Assembly: GCF_018494035.1 (NCBI RefSeq)
Contig: NZ_JABBFO010000005.1
Location: 124,001-188,000 of the forward strand
Length of the DNA: 64,000 nucleotides
Source: Rosenbergiella australiborealis
Lineage (GTDB): Bacteria; Pseudomonadota; Gammaproteobacteria; Enterobacterales; Enterobacteriaceae
Reading direction: 5' to 3'
Positions 55,422 through 64,000 of the stretch are shown piece by piece. Position 1 is the stretch's first letter. Each line of letters opens with the position of its first letter. The position numbers and the translations under genes were made by a program. The notes under the pieces are model-generated. The model ran no database searches. It was not told the DNA's origin and worked only from the letters and a program-made list of their open reading frames with translations.

Positions 55422-56036
55422 CTATAGCCATTCGCCGTTACGGATAATACCGACTGCCAACCCTTCAACCATAAGACTTTGCTGGCGAGTATCGACCACA
55501 ATCGGGCTGAACTCACTGTTCTCGGGTAAAAGGTGAACGATATTACCTTCTTTGTTCCAGCGTTTAACCGTGACTTCATCGTCAATACGGGCAACCACAA
55601 CCTGGCCATTACGCACTTCTTGTGTTTTATGAACGGCCAGTAGATCACCATCCATAATACCAATATCTTTCATAGACATACCGCTGACCCGTAATAAAAA
55701 GTCGGCATTAGGTTTGAATAGTGCTGGATCAACATGGTAGTGGCTTTCGATATGTTCCTGCGCGAGGATCGGTTCCCCTGCGGCAACTCGCCCGATTAAC
55801 GGTAGTCCCTCAGCCTCCGGCTCTTCAAGTAACAAACGAAGACCTCGTGATGCACCAGAAACAATTTCAATAACCCCTTTACGCGCCAAGGCCTTGAGAT
55901 GTTCTTCGGCAGCATTTGGTGATCGAAAACCGAGTTGAGAAGCAATTTCAGCTCGGGTCGGAGGCATGCCAGTCTGATTAATATGATCACGAATCAGGTC
56001 ATAAACCTGCTGCTGCCTTGTGGTTAACGCTTTCAT
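55422..56036 (-). CDS. lexA: SOS repressor LexA
   Basis: A 204-residue self-cleaving repressor. The helix-turn-helix is [31 protein letters not shown]. The cleavage site is Ala86-Gly87 in RVAAGEPI, and the catalytic pair is Ser121 in VSGMSMKD and Lys158 in EVTVKRW. These numbers are two higher than in E. coli because of a small insertion (EEPEAEG) in the linker. RecA filaments trigger cleavage on DNA damage. Two LexA boxes lie just upstream. dinF follows in the same operon. Confidence 0.98.
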   Translation of the reverse strand: MKALTTRQQQVYDLIRDHINQTGMPPTRAEIASQLGFRSPNAAEEHLKALARKGVIEIVSGASRGLRLLLEEPEAEGLPLIGRVAAGEPILAQEHIESHYHVDPALFKPNADFLLRVSGMSMKDIGIMDGDLLAVHKTQEVRNGQVVVARIDDEVTVKRWNKEGNIVHLLPENSEFSPIVVDTRQQSLMVEGLAVGIIRNGEWL

Positions 56037-56042
56037 CCGACC

Positions 56043-56081
56043 CCCTGGTTGTTTATACAGTCTCTGTGAGTATATACAGGT
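56043..56081 (-). promoter_or_regulatory. Two LexA boxes upstream of lexA
   Basis: CTGTGAGTATATACAG (56064-56079) is a perfect CTGT-N8-ACAG site. CTGGTTGTTTATACAG (56045-56060) has one mismatch. They are tandem as in E. coli lexA and give autoregulation. The nearest box is 9 bases from the start codon. Confidence 0.93.
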
Positions 56082-56124
56082 ATTTTATAAATAGAAACCA
56101 GCTAAAAAGATAAATTGGTAACGA

Positions 56125-56505
56125 TTACGAGAAATAGTGGTGCCAGCTCTCTATCAGTACGGCTATCCACACCGCCAGTGACCAGAGCAATGAGAGTAGA
56201 ACCGCCGCCGATCCCATATCTTTTGCTTGACCTGAAAGCGTATGCCATTCCCCGCCAAAACGATCCACCACCGCTTCAATAGCGCTGTTCAGCAGTTCAA
56301 CGACAATCACCAATACCATTGACCCTATTAGCAGTAATTTGGCTAACAAGCCCACAGGCAGTAAAATCGCAATCAAGGTTCCGACCAGCGCAAGGACTGT
56401 TTCTTGTCGAAATGCAGCTTCATGTTGCCATGCCGCACAAAAACCTTTCCATGAATAACCCGCAGCATTATAAATGCGACGCCATCCGGTGACTTGGTTA
56501 GCCAT
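56125..56505 (-). CDS. dgkA: Diacylglycerol kinase
   Basis: A 126-residue trimeric membrane kinase that recycles diacylglycerol to phosphatidic acid. GWRRIYNAAGYSWKGFCAAWQHEAAFRQE, the catalytic segment VELLNSAIEAVVDRFGGEWHTLSGQAKDMGSAAVLLSL (with Glu-x6-Glu and the DxxGSAAV motif) and three helices are as in E. coli DgkA (122). The start at 56505 has GAGGAAG 6 bases upstream; a longer frame with 18 extra residues is not supported. It lies between plsB (divergent) and lexA. Confidence 0.95.
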   Translation of the reverse strand: MANQVTGWRRIYNAAGYSWKGFCAAWQHEAAFRQETVLALVGTLIAILLPVGLLAKLLLIGSMVLVIVVELLNSAIEAVVDRFGGEWHTLSGQAKDMGSAAVLLSLLWSLAVWIAVLIESWHHYFS

Positions 56506-56625
56506 TAATCTTCCTCTCTTGTCATGATGATGCTTGCTGTGATAGACCCGATAATACATTTTTACTGGACAGATCTTCCGACCTGTTTCTGTTATTATGA
56601 CTACGCTTTGCTCATTTAAGAGGCT

Positions 56626-59082
56626 ATGAATTTATCTATGTCCGGTTGGCGTATTTTATTTTATAAATTATTAAACTTACCCCTCTCTTTTATCGTTAAA
56701 AGTCGGGTAATTCCTGGTGATCCTATTACTGAATTGGGTCTCGATTCTACGCGTCCTATTATGTACGTTTTCCCCTACGATTCCAAAACGGATTTGCTCG
56801 CATTGCGTACTCAGTGCTTGAAGCATGATCTTCCCGATCCGTTACTGCCTATTGAGATAGATGGTGTTCTATTACCCCGTTATGTTTTTATGCACGACGG
56901 GCCACGGGTATTCCCCTCGTTTACGCCACATCAAGAATCAGTGAAGATTTTTCATGACTGTCTCGATTTGCATAAAAATAACCCGTCATTGGACGTACAA
57001 CTCGTCCCGGTTTCCGTGATGTTTGGTCGAGCGCCATCACGTGAAATCAATGGTGAACCCGGTCCTTCTCTACGTGAACTTAACGGTATACAAAAACTGT
57101 TTGCCGTACTGTGGTTAGGCCGCGACAGTTTCGTTCGTTTCTCTGCCAAAGTCTCAATGCGTCAAATGGCTGACGAACATGGCACCGACAAATCGATTGC
57201 CCATAAATTAGCGCGTGTGGCGCATATACACTTTGCTCGCCAACGCTTAGCCGCAGTTGGGCCGAGCCTGCCAGCACGCCAACAGCTATTTTCAAAACTC
57301 CTGCAATCGCCCGCGATTGCCAAAGCCGTCGAGGATGAAGCTCGATCTAAAAAAATCACGCTCGATCAAGCACAAAAAAATGCGGTCGAAATGATGGAAG
57401 AAATCGCGGCGGATTTTACTTACGAAGCTATTCGTATTACTGATCGTGTAATGAGTTGGCTGTGGAGCCGATTATATAAAGGTATTACGGTCAATGGTGG
57501 CGAGCGTATCCGCCAACTGGCACAAGATGGCCATGAACTGGTCTATGTACCTTGTCACCGTAGCCATATGGACTATCTGCTACTTTCCTATGTGCTTTAC
57601 CACCAAGGGTTAGTGCCACCGCACATTGCGGCAGGGATCAACCTCAATTTCTGGCCGGCTGGCCCGATATTCCGCCACCTTGGGGCTTTCTTTATCCGCC
57701 GGACATTTAAGGGCAATAAACTGTATTCCACGGTATTCCGTGAATATTTAGGTGAGCTATTTAGTCGTGGATATTCTGTCGAATATTTTGTCGAGGGTGG
57801 GCGTTCGCGTACTGGCCGCTTACTTGATCCGAAAACCGGCACTTTAACTATGACCCTACAAGCCATGCTACGAGGAACCAACCGCCCTATTACACTCGTT
57901 CCGATTTATATCGGTTATGAGCATGTTATGGAGGTTGCGACTTATGCAAAAGAGTTGCGGGGAGCCGCGAAGGAAAAAGAAGGCTTCATGCAAATGCTGC
58001 GGGGGTTAAGAAAGCTGCGCAATCTCGGTGAGGGATTTGTTAACTTTGGTGAACCATTACCGCTCAATACTTATCTCAATCAACATGTTCCAGAATGGCG
58101 TAATGATATTGACCCTATCGAAGTCCAACGCCCAACCTGGCTAACCCCCGTTGTGAATGATATCGCGGAACAGCTTATGACTCGTATCAACAATGCGGGC
58201 GCTGCAAATGCGATGAATTTATGTGTGACGGCATTATTGGCCTCGCGTCAGCGCTCCTTGACTCGCGAGCAATTACTTGACCAACTCTCCTGCTACAGCG
58301 ATCTCTTGCGAAATGTTCCTTATTCCTCGGAATCAACACTCCCGGAGATGACGCCTCAAGAGCTGCTCGATCATGCGCTTGAAATGAACAAGTTTTCGAT
58401 TGAGCAAGATACTTTAGGTGAAATCATTGTACTGCCTCGAGAACAAGCGGTGTTGATGACCTATTATCGTAATAATATTCATCATCTATTAGTCTTACCT
58501 TCGTTATTAGCCAGCATTATTCTTCAACATAAATCCCTGAGCTATGACGAACTCTGCAAGCAGGTCAAACTTATCTACCCAATGTTAAAGCGTGAGCTTT
58601 TCCTGCATTGGAATGATGAGCAGTTAACACAAACCATTAATTTATTACTGAGTGAGTTAAGTCGTCAGCAGCTCATTACAGAAAGTGAAGGCGTTATTAC
58701 ATCCACATCGACATCGCGTTATCGCACACTTCAGCTGCTTGCAGCCGGTGTTCGTGAAACACTACAACGTTATGCAATAACCTTTACGATTTTAAGCGCC
58801 AGACCCACCATTAACCGCGGTACGTTAGAAAAAGAGAGCCGAACTCTGGCTCAACGACTTTCCGTTCTGCATGGTATCAATGCCCCTGAATTTTTCGATA
58901 AAGCGGTATTTACTGGATTGGTATTAACGTTACGTGATGAAGGTTATATCAGTGATCGTGATGATGCAGATATCCAAAAATCGATCGTGATGCGTAATCT
59001 GCTTTTAGATTTGATGGGGCGTGATGTACGGCAAACGATTGAAAATGCCGATACGGTAACGCAAGACAGTCACAATAGTTAA
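56626..59082 (+). CDS. plsB: Glycerol-3-phosphate acyltransferase
   Basis: An 818-residue inner-membrane enzyme that acylates sn-glycerol-3-phosphate at position 1 to start phospholipid synthesis. Acyltransferase motifs are in order: [15 protein letters not shown] (H-x4-D, about residue 308), [37 protein letters not shown] and [15 protein letters not shown]. The C-terminal half ([34 protein letters not shown]) is as in E. coli. The ATG at 56626 has AAGAGG just upstream; the second ATG (56638) aligns with the E. coli start but lies too far from that site. It is divergent from dgkA. Confidence 0.96.
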   Translation: MNLSMSGWRILFYKLLNLPLSFIVKSRVIPGDPITELGLDSTRPIMYVFPYDSKTDLLALRTQCLKHDLPDPLLPIEIDGVLLPRYVFMHDGPRVFPSFTPHQESVKIFHDCLDLHKNNPSLDVQLVPVSVMFGRAPSREINGEPGPSLRELNGIQKLFAVLWLGRDSFVRFSAKVSMRQMADEHGTDKSIAHKLARVAHIHFARQRLAAVGPSLPARQQLFSKLLQSPAIAKAVEDEARSKKITLDQAQKNAVEMMEEIAADFTYEAIRITDRVMSWLWSRLYKGITVNGGERIRQLAQDGHELVYVPCHRSHMDYLLLSYVLYHQGLVPPHIAAGINLNFWPAGPIFRHLGAFFIRRTFKGNKLYSTVFREYLGELFSRGYSVEYFVEGGRSRTGRLLDPKTGTLTMTLQAMLRGTNRPITLVPIYIGYEHVMEVATYAKELRGAAKEKEGFMQMLRGLRKLRNLGEGFVNFGEPLPLNTYLNQHVPEWRNDIDPIEVQRPTWLTPVVNDIAEQLMTRINNAGAANAMNLCVTALLASRQRSLTREQLLDQLSCYSDLLRNVPYSSESTLPEMTPQELLDHALEMNKFSIEQDTLGEIIVLPREQAVLMTYYRNNIHHLLVLPSLLASIILQHKSLSYDELCKQVKLIYPMLKRELFLHWNDEQLTQTINLLLSELSRQQLITESEGVITSTSTSRYRTLQLLAAGVRETLQRYAITFTILSARPTINRGTLEKESRTLAQRLSVLHGINAPEFFDKAVFTGLVLTLRDEGYISDRDDADIQKSIVMRNLLLDLMGRDVRQTIENADTVTQDSHNS

Positions 59083-59090
59083 AGGATAAA

Positions 59091-59115
59091 AAAAGGCGAC
59101 CTCAGGTCGCCTTTT
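59091..59115. terminator. Terminator between convergent plsB and ubiA
   Basis: AAAAGGCGACC and GGTCGCCTTTT form a perfect 11-bp stem with a TCA loop. It is bidirectional and serves both genes. Confidence 0.93.
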
Positions 59116-59127
59116 CATTTAGGCCGA

Positions 59128-60009
59128 TTACATTAAGTTAATAAAAGGCAGCATATTGACGATAATCCCGACAAAAATCGCTAATCCTACATAATTATTA
59201 TTTAAAAATGCTTGGAAACACGCAGCGCGTTCACGATGGAAAATCAGCTTTTGTTGCCAGACAAACAGCACTGCCGCCACCGCTAAACCGAGATAATAAA
59301 AGATATTGAGGTGTAACATCCTACCAACCAGCACCATCAGAAATAGCGTAATAAATTGCAATAAACCAATGATAGCGCGGTCATGTCGGCCAAAAAGAAT
59401 AGCGGTAGATTTTACTCCAATCTTGAGATCGTCATTTCGATCTACCATTGCATATTGCGTATCATAAGCAACCGTCCAACACACATTCGCGGCAAAAAGC
59501 AGCCAGCAAACCGTCGGTACCGTTCCGGTGACGGCAGCCCAAGACATCGGTATCGCCCAACCAAAAGCCGCGCCCAGTACCACTTGTGGCAAATGTGTGT
59601 AGCGTTTCATAAAGGGATATACAGATGCCAGTAAAACCCCACCTACCGATAACAGAATCGTCATTCTGTTCATACTCAGAACCAGTAGGAAAGAACAGAG
59701 CACCAGTACAATAAATAGTCGCTTTGCTTCTTTGGCTGTGATGCGTCCACTGGCGAGAGGACGATGTTTTGTTCGCTCAACATGCCCATCAATATTGCGA
59801 TCCGCGTAGTCATTAATGACGCATCCGGCGGCACGCATAAAGATGACCCCGAGCGTAAATACCACAAGCACCGATACCGGTGGGAACGACATGCCGGATA
59901 ACCACAATGCCCAGAACGTTGGCCAAAGTAGGAGAAGGGTACCAATCGGCTTATCCAGCCGCATAAGTTGTCGATACGCGTTTATTTTTGAACGGGTAGC
60001 AGAGTACAC
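59128..60009 (-). CDS. ubiA: 4-hydroxybenzoate octaprenyltransferase
   Basis: A 293-residue intramembrane prenyltransferase of ubiquinone synthesis. The two Asp-rich motifs are [23 protein letters not shown] (about residues 68-90) and [25 protein letters not shown]. Eight to nine helices are seen. [18 protein letters not shown] and [25 protein letters not shown] match E. coli. The start is GTG at 60009 with AAGGA 8 bases upstream, giving a 28-base overlap with ubiC, so the two are translationally coupled. Confidence 0.95.
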   Translation of the reverse strand: MYSATRSKINAYRQLMRLDKPIGTLLLLWPTFWALWLSGMSFPPVSVLVVFTLGVIFMRAAGCVINDYADRNIDGHVERTKHRPLASGRITAKEAKRLFIVLVLCSFLLVLSMNRMTILLSVGGVLLASVYPFMKRYTHLPQVVLGAAFGWAIPMSWAAVTGTVPTVCWLLFAANVCWTVAYDTQYAMVDRNDDLKIGVKSTAILFGRHDRAIIGLLQFITLFLMVLVGRMLHLNIFYYLGLAVAAVLFVWQQKLIFHRERAACFQAFLNNNYVGLAIFVGIIVNMLPFINLM

Positions 60010-60545
60010 GCTGAAGATCCTTTTGCCGATGACTGATAGAGGGGTGAATCAGGTAAAAAAATTTCGGTTAATAATAGCGGTTTTTTGGCAAGGCGTAATA
60101 AAGAACGCCGTGCCCATAATCCACCGATTATTCCGGGATTTAAATAATCTCGACTCAATGATGTATTTTGAAATAAATAATGTCCCAAAGGGCGATTACC
60201 CAATGCCGTTAACGCTGTCTCCGGCCCCTGTAAGGTATTTTCGGGAATAACGGTTCTCCCAGCTAACCAGGGAGAACCGTCCGCAATCAGTTGTACTTCT
60301 CTTAACCAAAAGCGCTGATCGTTGGCGTGCGGCCTCAATAAAGATTGCTCATCCGCAGAGAGCCCGAGCGCCGTAATAAAGCCTTCTTTGACGATAGAAA
60401 CCTCTAACACTCGACACAGCGCTTCTAAACGTGCCGTCATCGAGGACTCATCCACCAGCCAAGAGTAGATTTCGGGTAAACACGCTGTTGCGGAAAGCGC
60501 AGAAAAATGGTCAGTGAGTAATGTCTCCACCGGCTGATAACCCAT
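59982..60545 (-). CDS. ubiC: Chorismate lyase
   Basis: A 187-residue cytoplasmic enzyme that splits chorismate to 4-hydroxybenzoate and pyruvate, the first step of ubiquinone synthesis. [26 protein letters not shown] (with the product-binding Arg), [44 protein letters not shown] are as in E. coli. About 18 residues follow where the E. coli protein ends; these overlap the start of ubiA. It is first in the ubiCA operon. Confidence 0.94.
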   Translation of the reverse strand: MGYQPVETLLTDHFSALSATACLPEIYSWLVDESSMTARLEALCRVLEVSIVKEGFITALGLSADEQSLLRPHANDQRFWLREVQLIADGSPWLAGRTVIPENTLQGPETALTALGNRPLGHYLFQNTSLSRDYLNPGIIGGLWARRSLLRLAKKPLLLTEIFLPDSPLYQSSAKGSSACTLLPVQK

Positions 60546-60629
60546 GAAATAATCCGTATTTACTCAGAAATGAACATAATCATACCAGAATACCACTGAA
60601 TCTTCTGCGAAAAGCCGTCCTGCATATCC

Positions 60630-61049
60630 TTATTCGCGCTTTAACCGGCGGCTATTCGCTAACCATAAGGTCACGACTAATACCAAAATTGCCGCTGAAT
60701 AAATCAGAGTATCTAAGGGGTTTTTATGGTCAACAATGATCAGCCGCACAATAGCGGTAATGCCAATATAAATAAAATAGCGTAAGGGGAAATGATACCC
60801 TGATAGGAAGTATTTGATAATTAAGGCTATAAACTCAAAGTAGAGAAAGTAGATAACAATACCCTCTATCAAGAGGTAAGAGGATTGCTCTTCACCACGA
60901 TGAAAAAGTACCGTTACTAGGTTATAGGTCTCTTTCCCCAAAAAAATAGCCAGAATGGCGGCTAAAACGATAAGTCCAATATTAAGTACCCATTGTAAAA
61001 TATTGGCGATAATGCGAGGTATTTTTGAAATAACAACTTGATCATTCAT
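60630..61049 (-). CDS. psiE: Phosphate-starvation-inducible membrane protein PsiE
   Basis: A 139-residue protein with four helices. [88 protein letters not shown] match E. coli PsiE almost fully. Its function is unknown; in E. coli it is induced by phosphate starvation and controlled by cAMP-CRP. A CRP-like site lies 52 bases upstream here, with a PhoB half-site motif CTGTCAC on the minus strand at the same place. It lies between ubiC and pgi; in E. coli the maltose genes lie on one side and yjbEFGH on the other. Confidence 0.94.
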   Translation of the reverse strand: MNDQVVISKIPRIIANILQWVLNIGLIVLAAILAIFLGKETYNLVTVLFHRGEEQSSYLLIEGIVIYFLYFEFIALIIKYFLSGYHFPLRYFIYIGITAIVRLIIVDHKNPLDTLIYSAAILVLVVTLWLANSRRLKRE

Positions 61050-61100
61050 TATTTTTTCTCATTTTTATAAGAAGCGAGCTGAAAAATAATAATGCTTTAA

Positions 61101-61116
61101 TGTGACAGATATCTCA
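61101..61116 (-). promoter_or_regulatory. CRP-like site upstream of psiE
   Basis: TGTGACAGATATCTCA matches TGTGA-N6-TCACA at 9 of 10 positions. On the minus strand it overlaps CTGTCACATTAA, one good half of a Pho box. E. coli psiE is known to be under PhoB and cAMP-CRP control. Confidence 0.5.
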
Positions 61117-61137
61117 ATAACTACTGACTTTTAATCA

Positions 61138-61165
61138 AAAAAAGCGGCGTTTAAGCCGCTTTTTT
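61138..61165. terminator. Terminator of pgi
   Basis: AAAAAAGCGGC and GCCGCTTTTTT pair perfectly with a 6-base loop. On the minus strand it lies 16 bases after the pgi stop codon and before psiE. Confidence 0.93.
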
Positions 61166-61180
61166 CTGTAATCACTTAAC

Positions 61181-62845
<1,665 letters not shown>

Positions 62846-63129
62846 TTAATAAACTGTCGACAGAGATAAACCTCGCACACGCTTCGCGGGCAGTTAGTCC
62901 ATGCCTGGGTTGTCGTTCGACACACTGGTGCCGTCACTGCCATCTTGACTGAATTTATCCAAGATAACCATGCGTTAGCCACTAGGGTGCCTCTTAATTA
63001 TCCCTTACTCTAGAACGTCCTCATCAAGGAGATTTGCTAGGAGGTGCTATTTAGCGCCTAAATAATCAGCTCGATTTCCATAATAGTAGAAAACTTTACT
63101 ATTAAATTTCTGTGATAAACGATTTAGCG

Positions 63130-63158
63130 TTGACAGCACCGGTATTAAACGATATTTC
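63130..63158 (+). promoter_or_regulatory. Possible lysC promoter
   Basis: A perfect TTGACA -35 box is followed after 17 bases by TATTTC, a weak -10 box. It lies about 30 bases before the riboswitch, where the lysC start would be expected. The rest of 62828-63129 shows no gene; pgi promoter elements should lie there. Confidence 0.35.
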
Positions 63159-63186
63159 TACTCAATGGCGTATTAACGCCGTAATC

Positions 63187-63412
63187 AGAAGAGGCGCATC
63201 ACCCAGGCAGTATGTCGGAGAATCCGTGTTCCATGACGACATATCAGGGGGAGTGATGCCGAGACACTAAACAGACGGACTGTTTAGTTGTCGGCTACAG
63301 GGGCTGAATCCCTTGAGCTGTCACCAAGGCATCAATTGATGTTAATGACGTTAGGTGGGGGGCTTCTGAGTCGAAAGCGCTGATGCTTTATCGTCCTCCC
63401 TCACCTAAAAAT
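63187..63412 (+). ncRNA. Lysine riboswitch (L box) of lysC
   Basis: The aptamer starts with AGAAGAGGCGC, identical to the conserved start of the E. coli lysC leader. It continues with GGGGGAGTGATGCCGAG, GTCGGCTACAGGGGCTGAAT and CTGTCACCAAGG, all core elements of the class that form the five-way junction binding L-lysine. The aptamer ends near 63340. A long hairpin (TTAGGTGGGGGG at 63351 with CCTCCCTCACCTAA at about 63395-63408) follows as the expression platform. It lacks a long T-run, so control at translation as in E. coli is likely. lysC begins 40 bases later. Confidence 0.95.
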
Positions 63413-63452
63413 GAATTGTTCGTTGATAATTTTAGAATCGAGGGTGTAAAGC

Positions 63453-64000
63453 ATGTCCCAATCCACATTCATTGTGGCAAAATTCGGTGGTACCAGTGTT
63501 GCTGATTTTGAAGCAATGTCACGCAGTGCCGATATTGTACTCAGTTATCCAGAAGTCAAACTTGTTGTTTTGTCGGCGTCTGCTGGTGTCACCAATCTTC
63601 TCGTTGAACTCGCCTCAGGTCAAGAAGCTGCTCGTCGCGCATTTTTACTCGATGAAGTCCGTCGTATTCAGTATGCCATCGTCGATAATCTGAGTAGTGC
63701 TGACGTTGTTCGCGATGAAATTGACCGCATCCTCGAAAGTATTACAACTCTCTCTGAAGCCGCTTCACTGGCGACCTCCCTTGCCCTGACCGATGAACTT
63801 GTTAGTCACGGTGAATTGATGTCTACCCTACTGTTTACCGAACTTATCCGTGAAAGAAAGGTATCAGTGAAATGGTTTGATGTACGTAAGATTATGCGTA
63901 CTAATGATCGTTTTGGTAACGCAGAACCCGATCTTAAGGCCTTAGGTGAGCTTTCTAGCCTACACCTTGCTCCGCTGCTTAATGATAATCTGGTGATTAC
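63453..64000 (+). CDS. lysC: Lysine-sensitive aspartokinase III, N-terminal part
   Basis: The first 182 residues are present; the gene runs past the right edge. Aspartokinase phosphorylates L-aspartate, the first step to lysine, methionine, threonine and diaminopimelate. IVAKFGGTSVADF is the ATP-binding start, VVLSASAGVTNLLVELA follows, and SLALTDELVSHGELMSTLLFTELIRER with WFDVRKIMRTNDRFGNAEPD are typical of LysC. GAGGG lies 8 bases before the ATG. Expression is controlled by the riboswitch directly upstream; feedback inhibition by lysine would use the ACT domains beyond the window. Confidence 0.96.
   Translation, partial: MSQSTFIVAKFGGTSVADFEAMSRSADIVLSYPEVKLVVLSASAGVTNLLVELASGQEAARRAFLLDEVRRIQYAIVDNLSSADVVRDEIDRILESITTLSEAASLATSLALTDELVSHGELMSTLLFTELIRERKVSVKWFDVRKIMRTNDRFGNAEPDLKALGELSSLHLAPLLNDNLVI

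Noticed and set aside
55412-55663. 84-residue N-terminal extension of dinF
   Set aside because: This part of the open frame runs antiparallel in sense only to the lexA coding sequence in another frame; DinF homologues start near MLRGLT.

Overview
The window is chromosomal DNA of a member of the Enterobacterales with moderate G+C. The strongest evidence is the right-hand 24 kb (about 40.3-64 kb). It carries, in the order known from the 91-92 min region of Escherichia coli, ssb/uvrA, yjbQ, tyrB, dnaB, dusA, zur, dinF-lexA, dgkA, plsB, ubiA-ubiC, psiE, pgi and lysC, the last behind a lysine riboswitch. Many proteins can be aligned by eye to E. coli orthologues over their full length. Several genes that sit in this block in E. 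coli are missing here (alr, aphA, yjbR, yjbJ, pspG, qorA, the maltose genes between psiE and ubiC, and yjbEFGH). This suggests a reduced genome such as those found in some Erwiniaceae and relatives; the genus cannot be fixed from the sequence alone.

The left 39 kb is accessory or rearranged. It is a series of short operons and divergent regulator/target pairs: the end of a glutathione importer (gsiD); an exported protein of unknown family; lpxP; a YceI-like protein; cbl; a cytoplasmic GH3 glycosidase; a metallophosphoesterase; the catecholate-siderophore receptor fiu behind a Fur box; an MmyB-type regulator facing a YafE-like methyltransferase; an Old Yellow Enzyme with an ArsR regulator; dihydroxyacetone kinase; two SDR oxidoreductases of the YghA group; TerC; D-arabinitol dehydrogenase with a SemiSWEET-like membrane protein; a metal-efflux cluster (CDF exporter, SmtB/CzrA-like sensor, CopA behind a CueR-type promoter); an AGE-family epimerase with an SDR; ghrA; a DMT exporter facing an AraC regulator; mdtJI; an operon of antibiotic-biosynthesis-type monooxygenase, cysteine hydrolase and cupin; an MDR reductase facing an HxlR regulator; and an isolated T6SS-type ClpV ATPase. 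About 1 kb of gene-poor, AT-rich DNA with probable insertion-sequence remnants separates clpV from ssb and marks the junction with the conserved block.

Themes shared by several genes are iron acquisition (fiu, and an fhuE-like receptor with a yncE-like beta-propeller, both receptors behind Fur boxes), metal homeostasis (CDF, SmtB-like, CopA, Zur, TerC), the SOS response (lexA-dinF, uvrA and ssb with visible LexA boxes), electrophile or aromatic-compound detoxification (NemA-like reductase, MDR/HxlR pair, monooxygenase-hydrolase-cupin operon) and small-molecule export (mdtJI, DMT). No tRNA, rRNA, CRISPR array, intact transposon or prophage was seen. The points most worth following up are the dalD-SemiSWEET pair, the three-gene monooxygenase-hydrolase-cupin operon, the orphan clpV beside a decayed junction, and a few very short candidate genes in intergenic regions.
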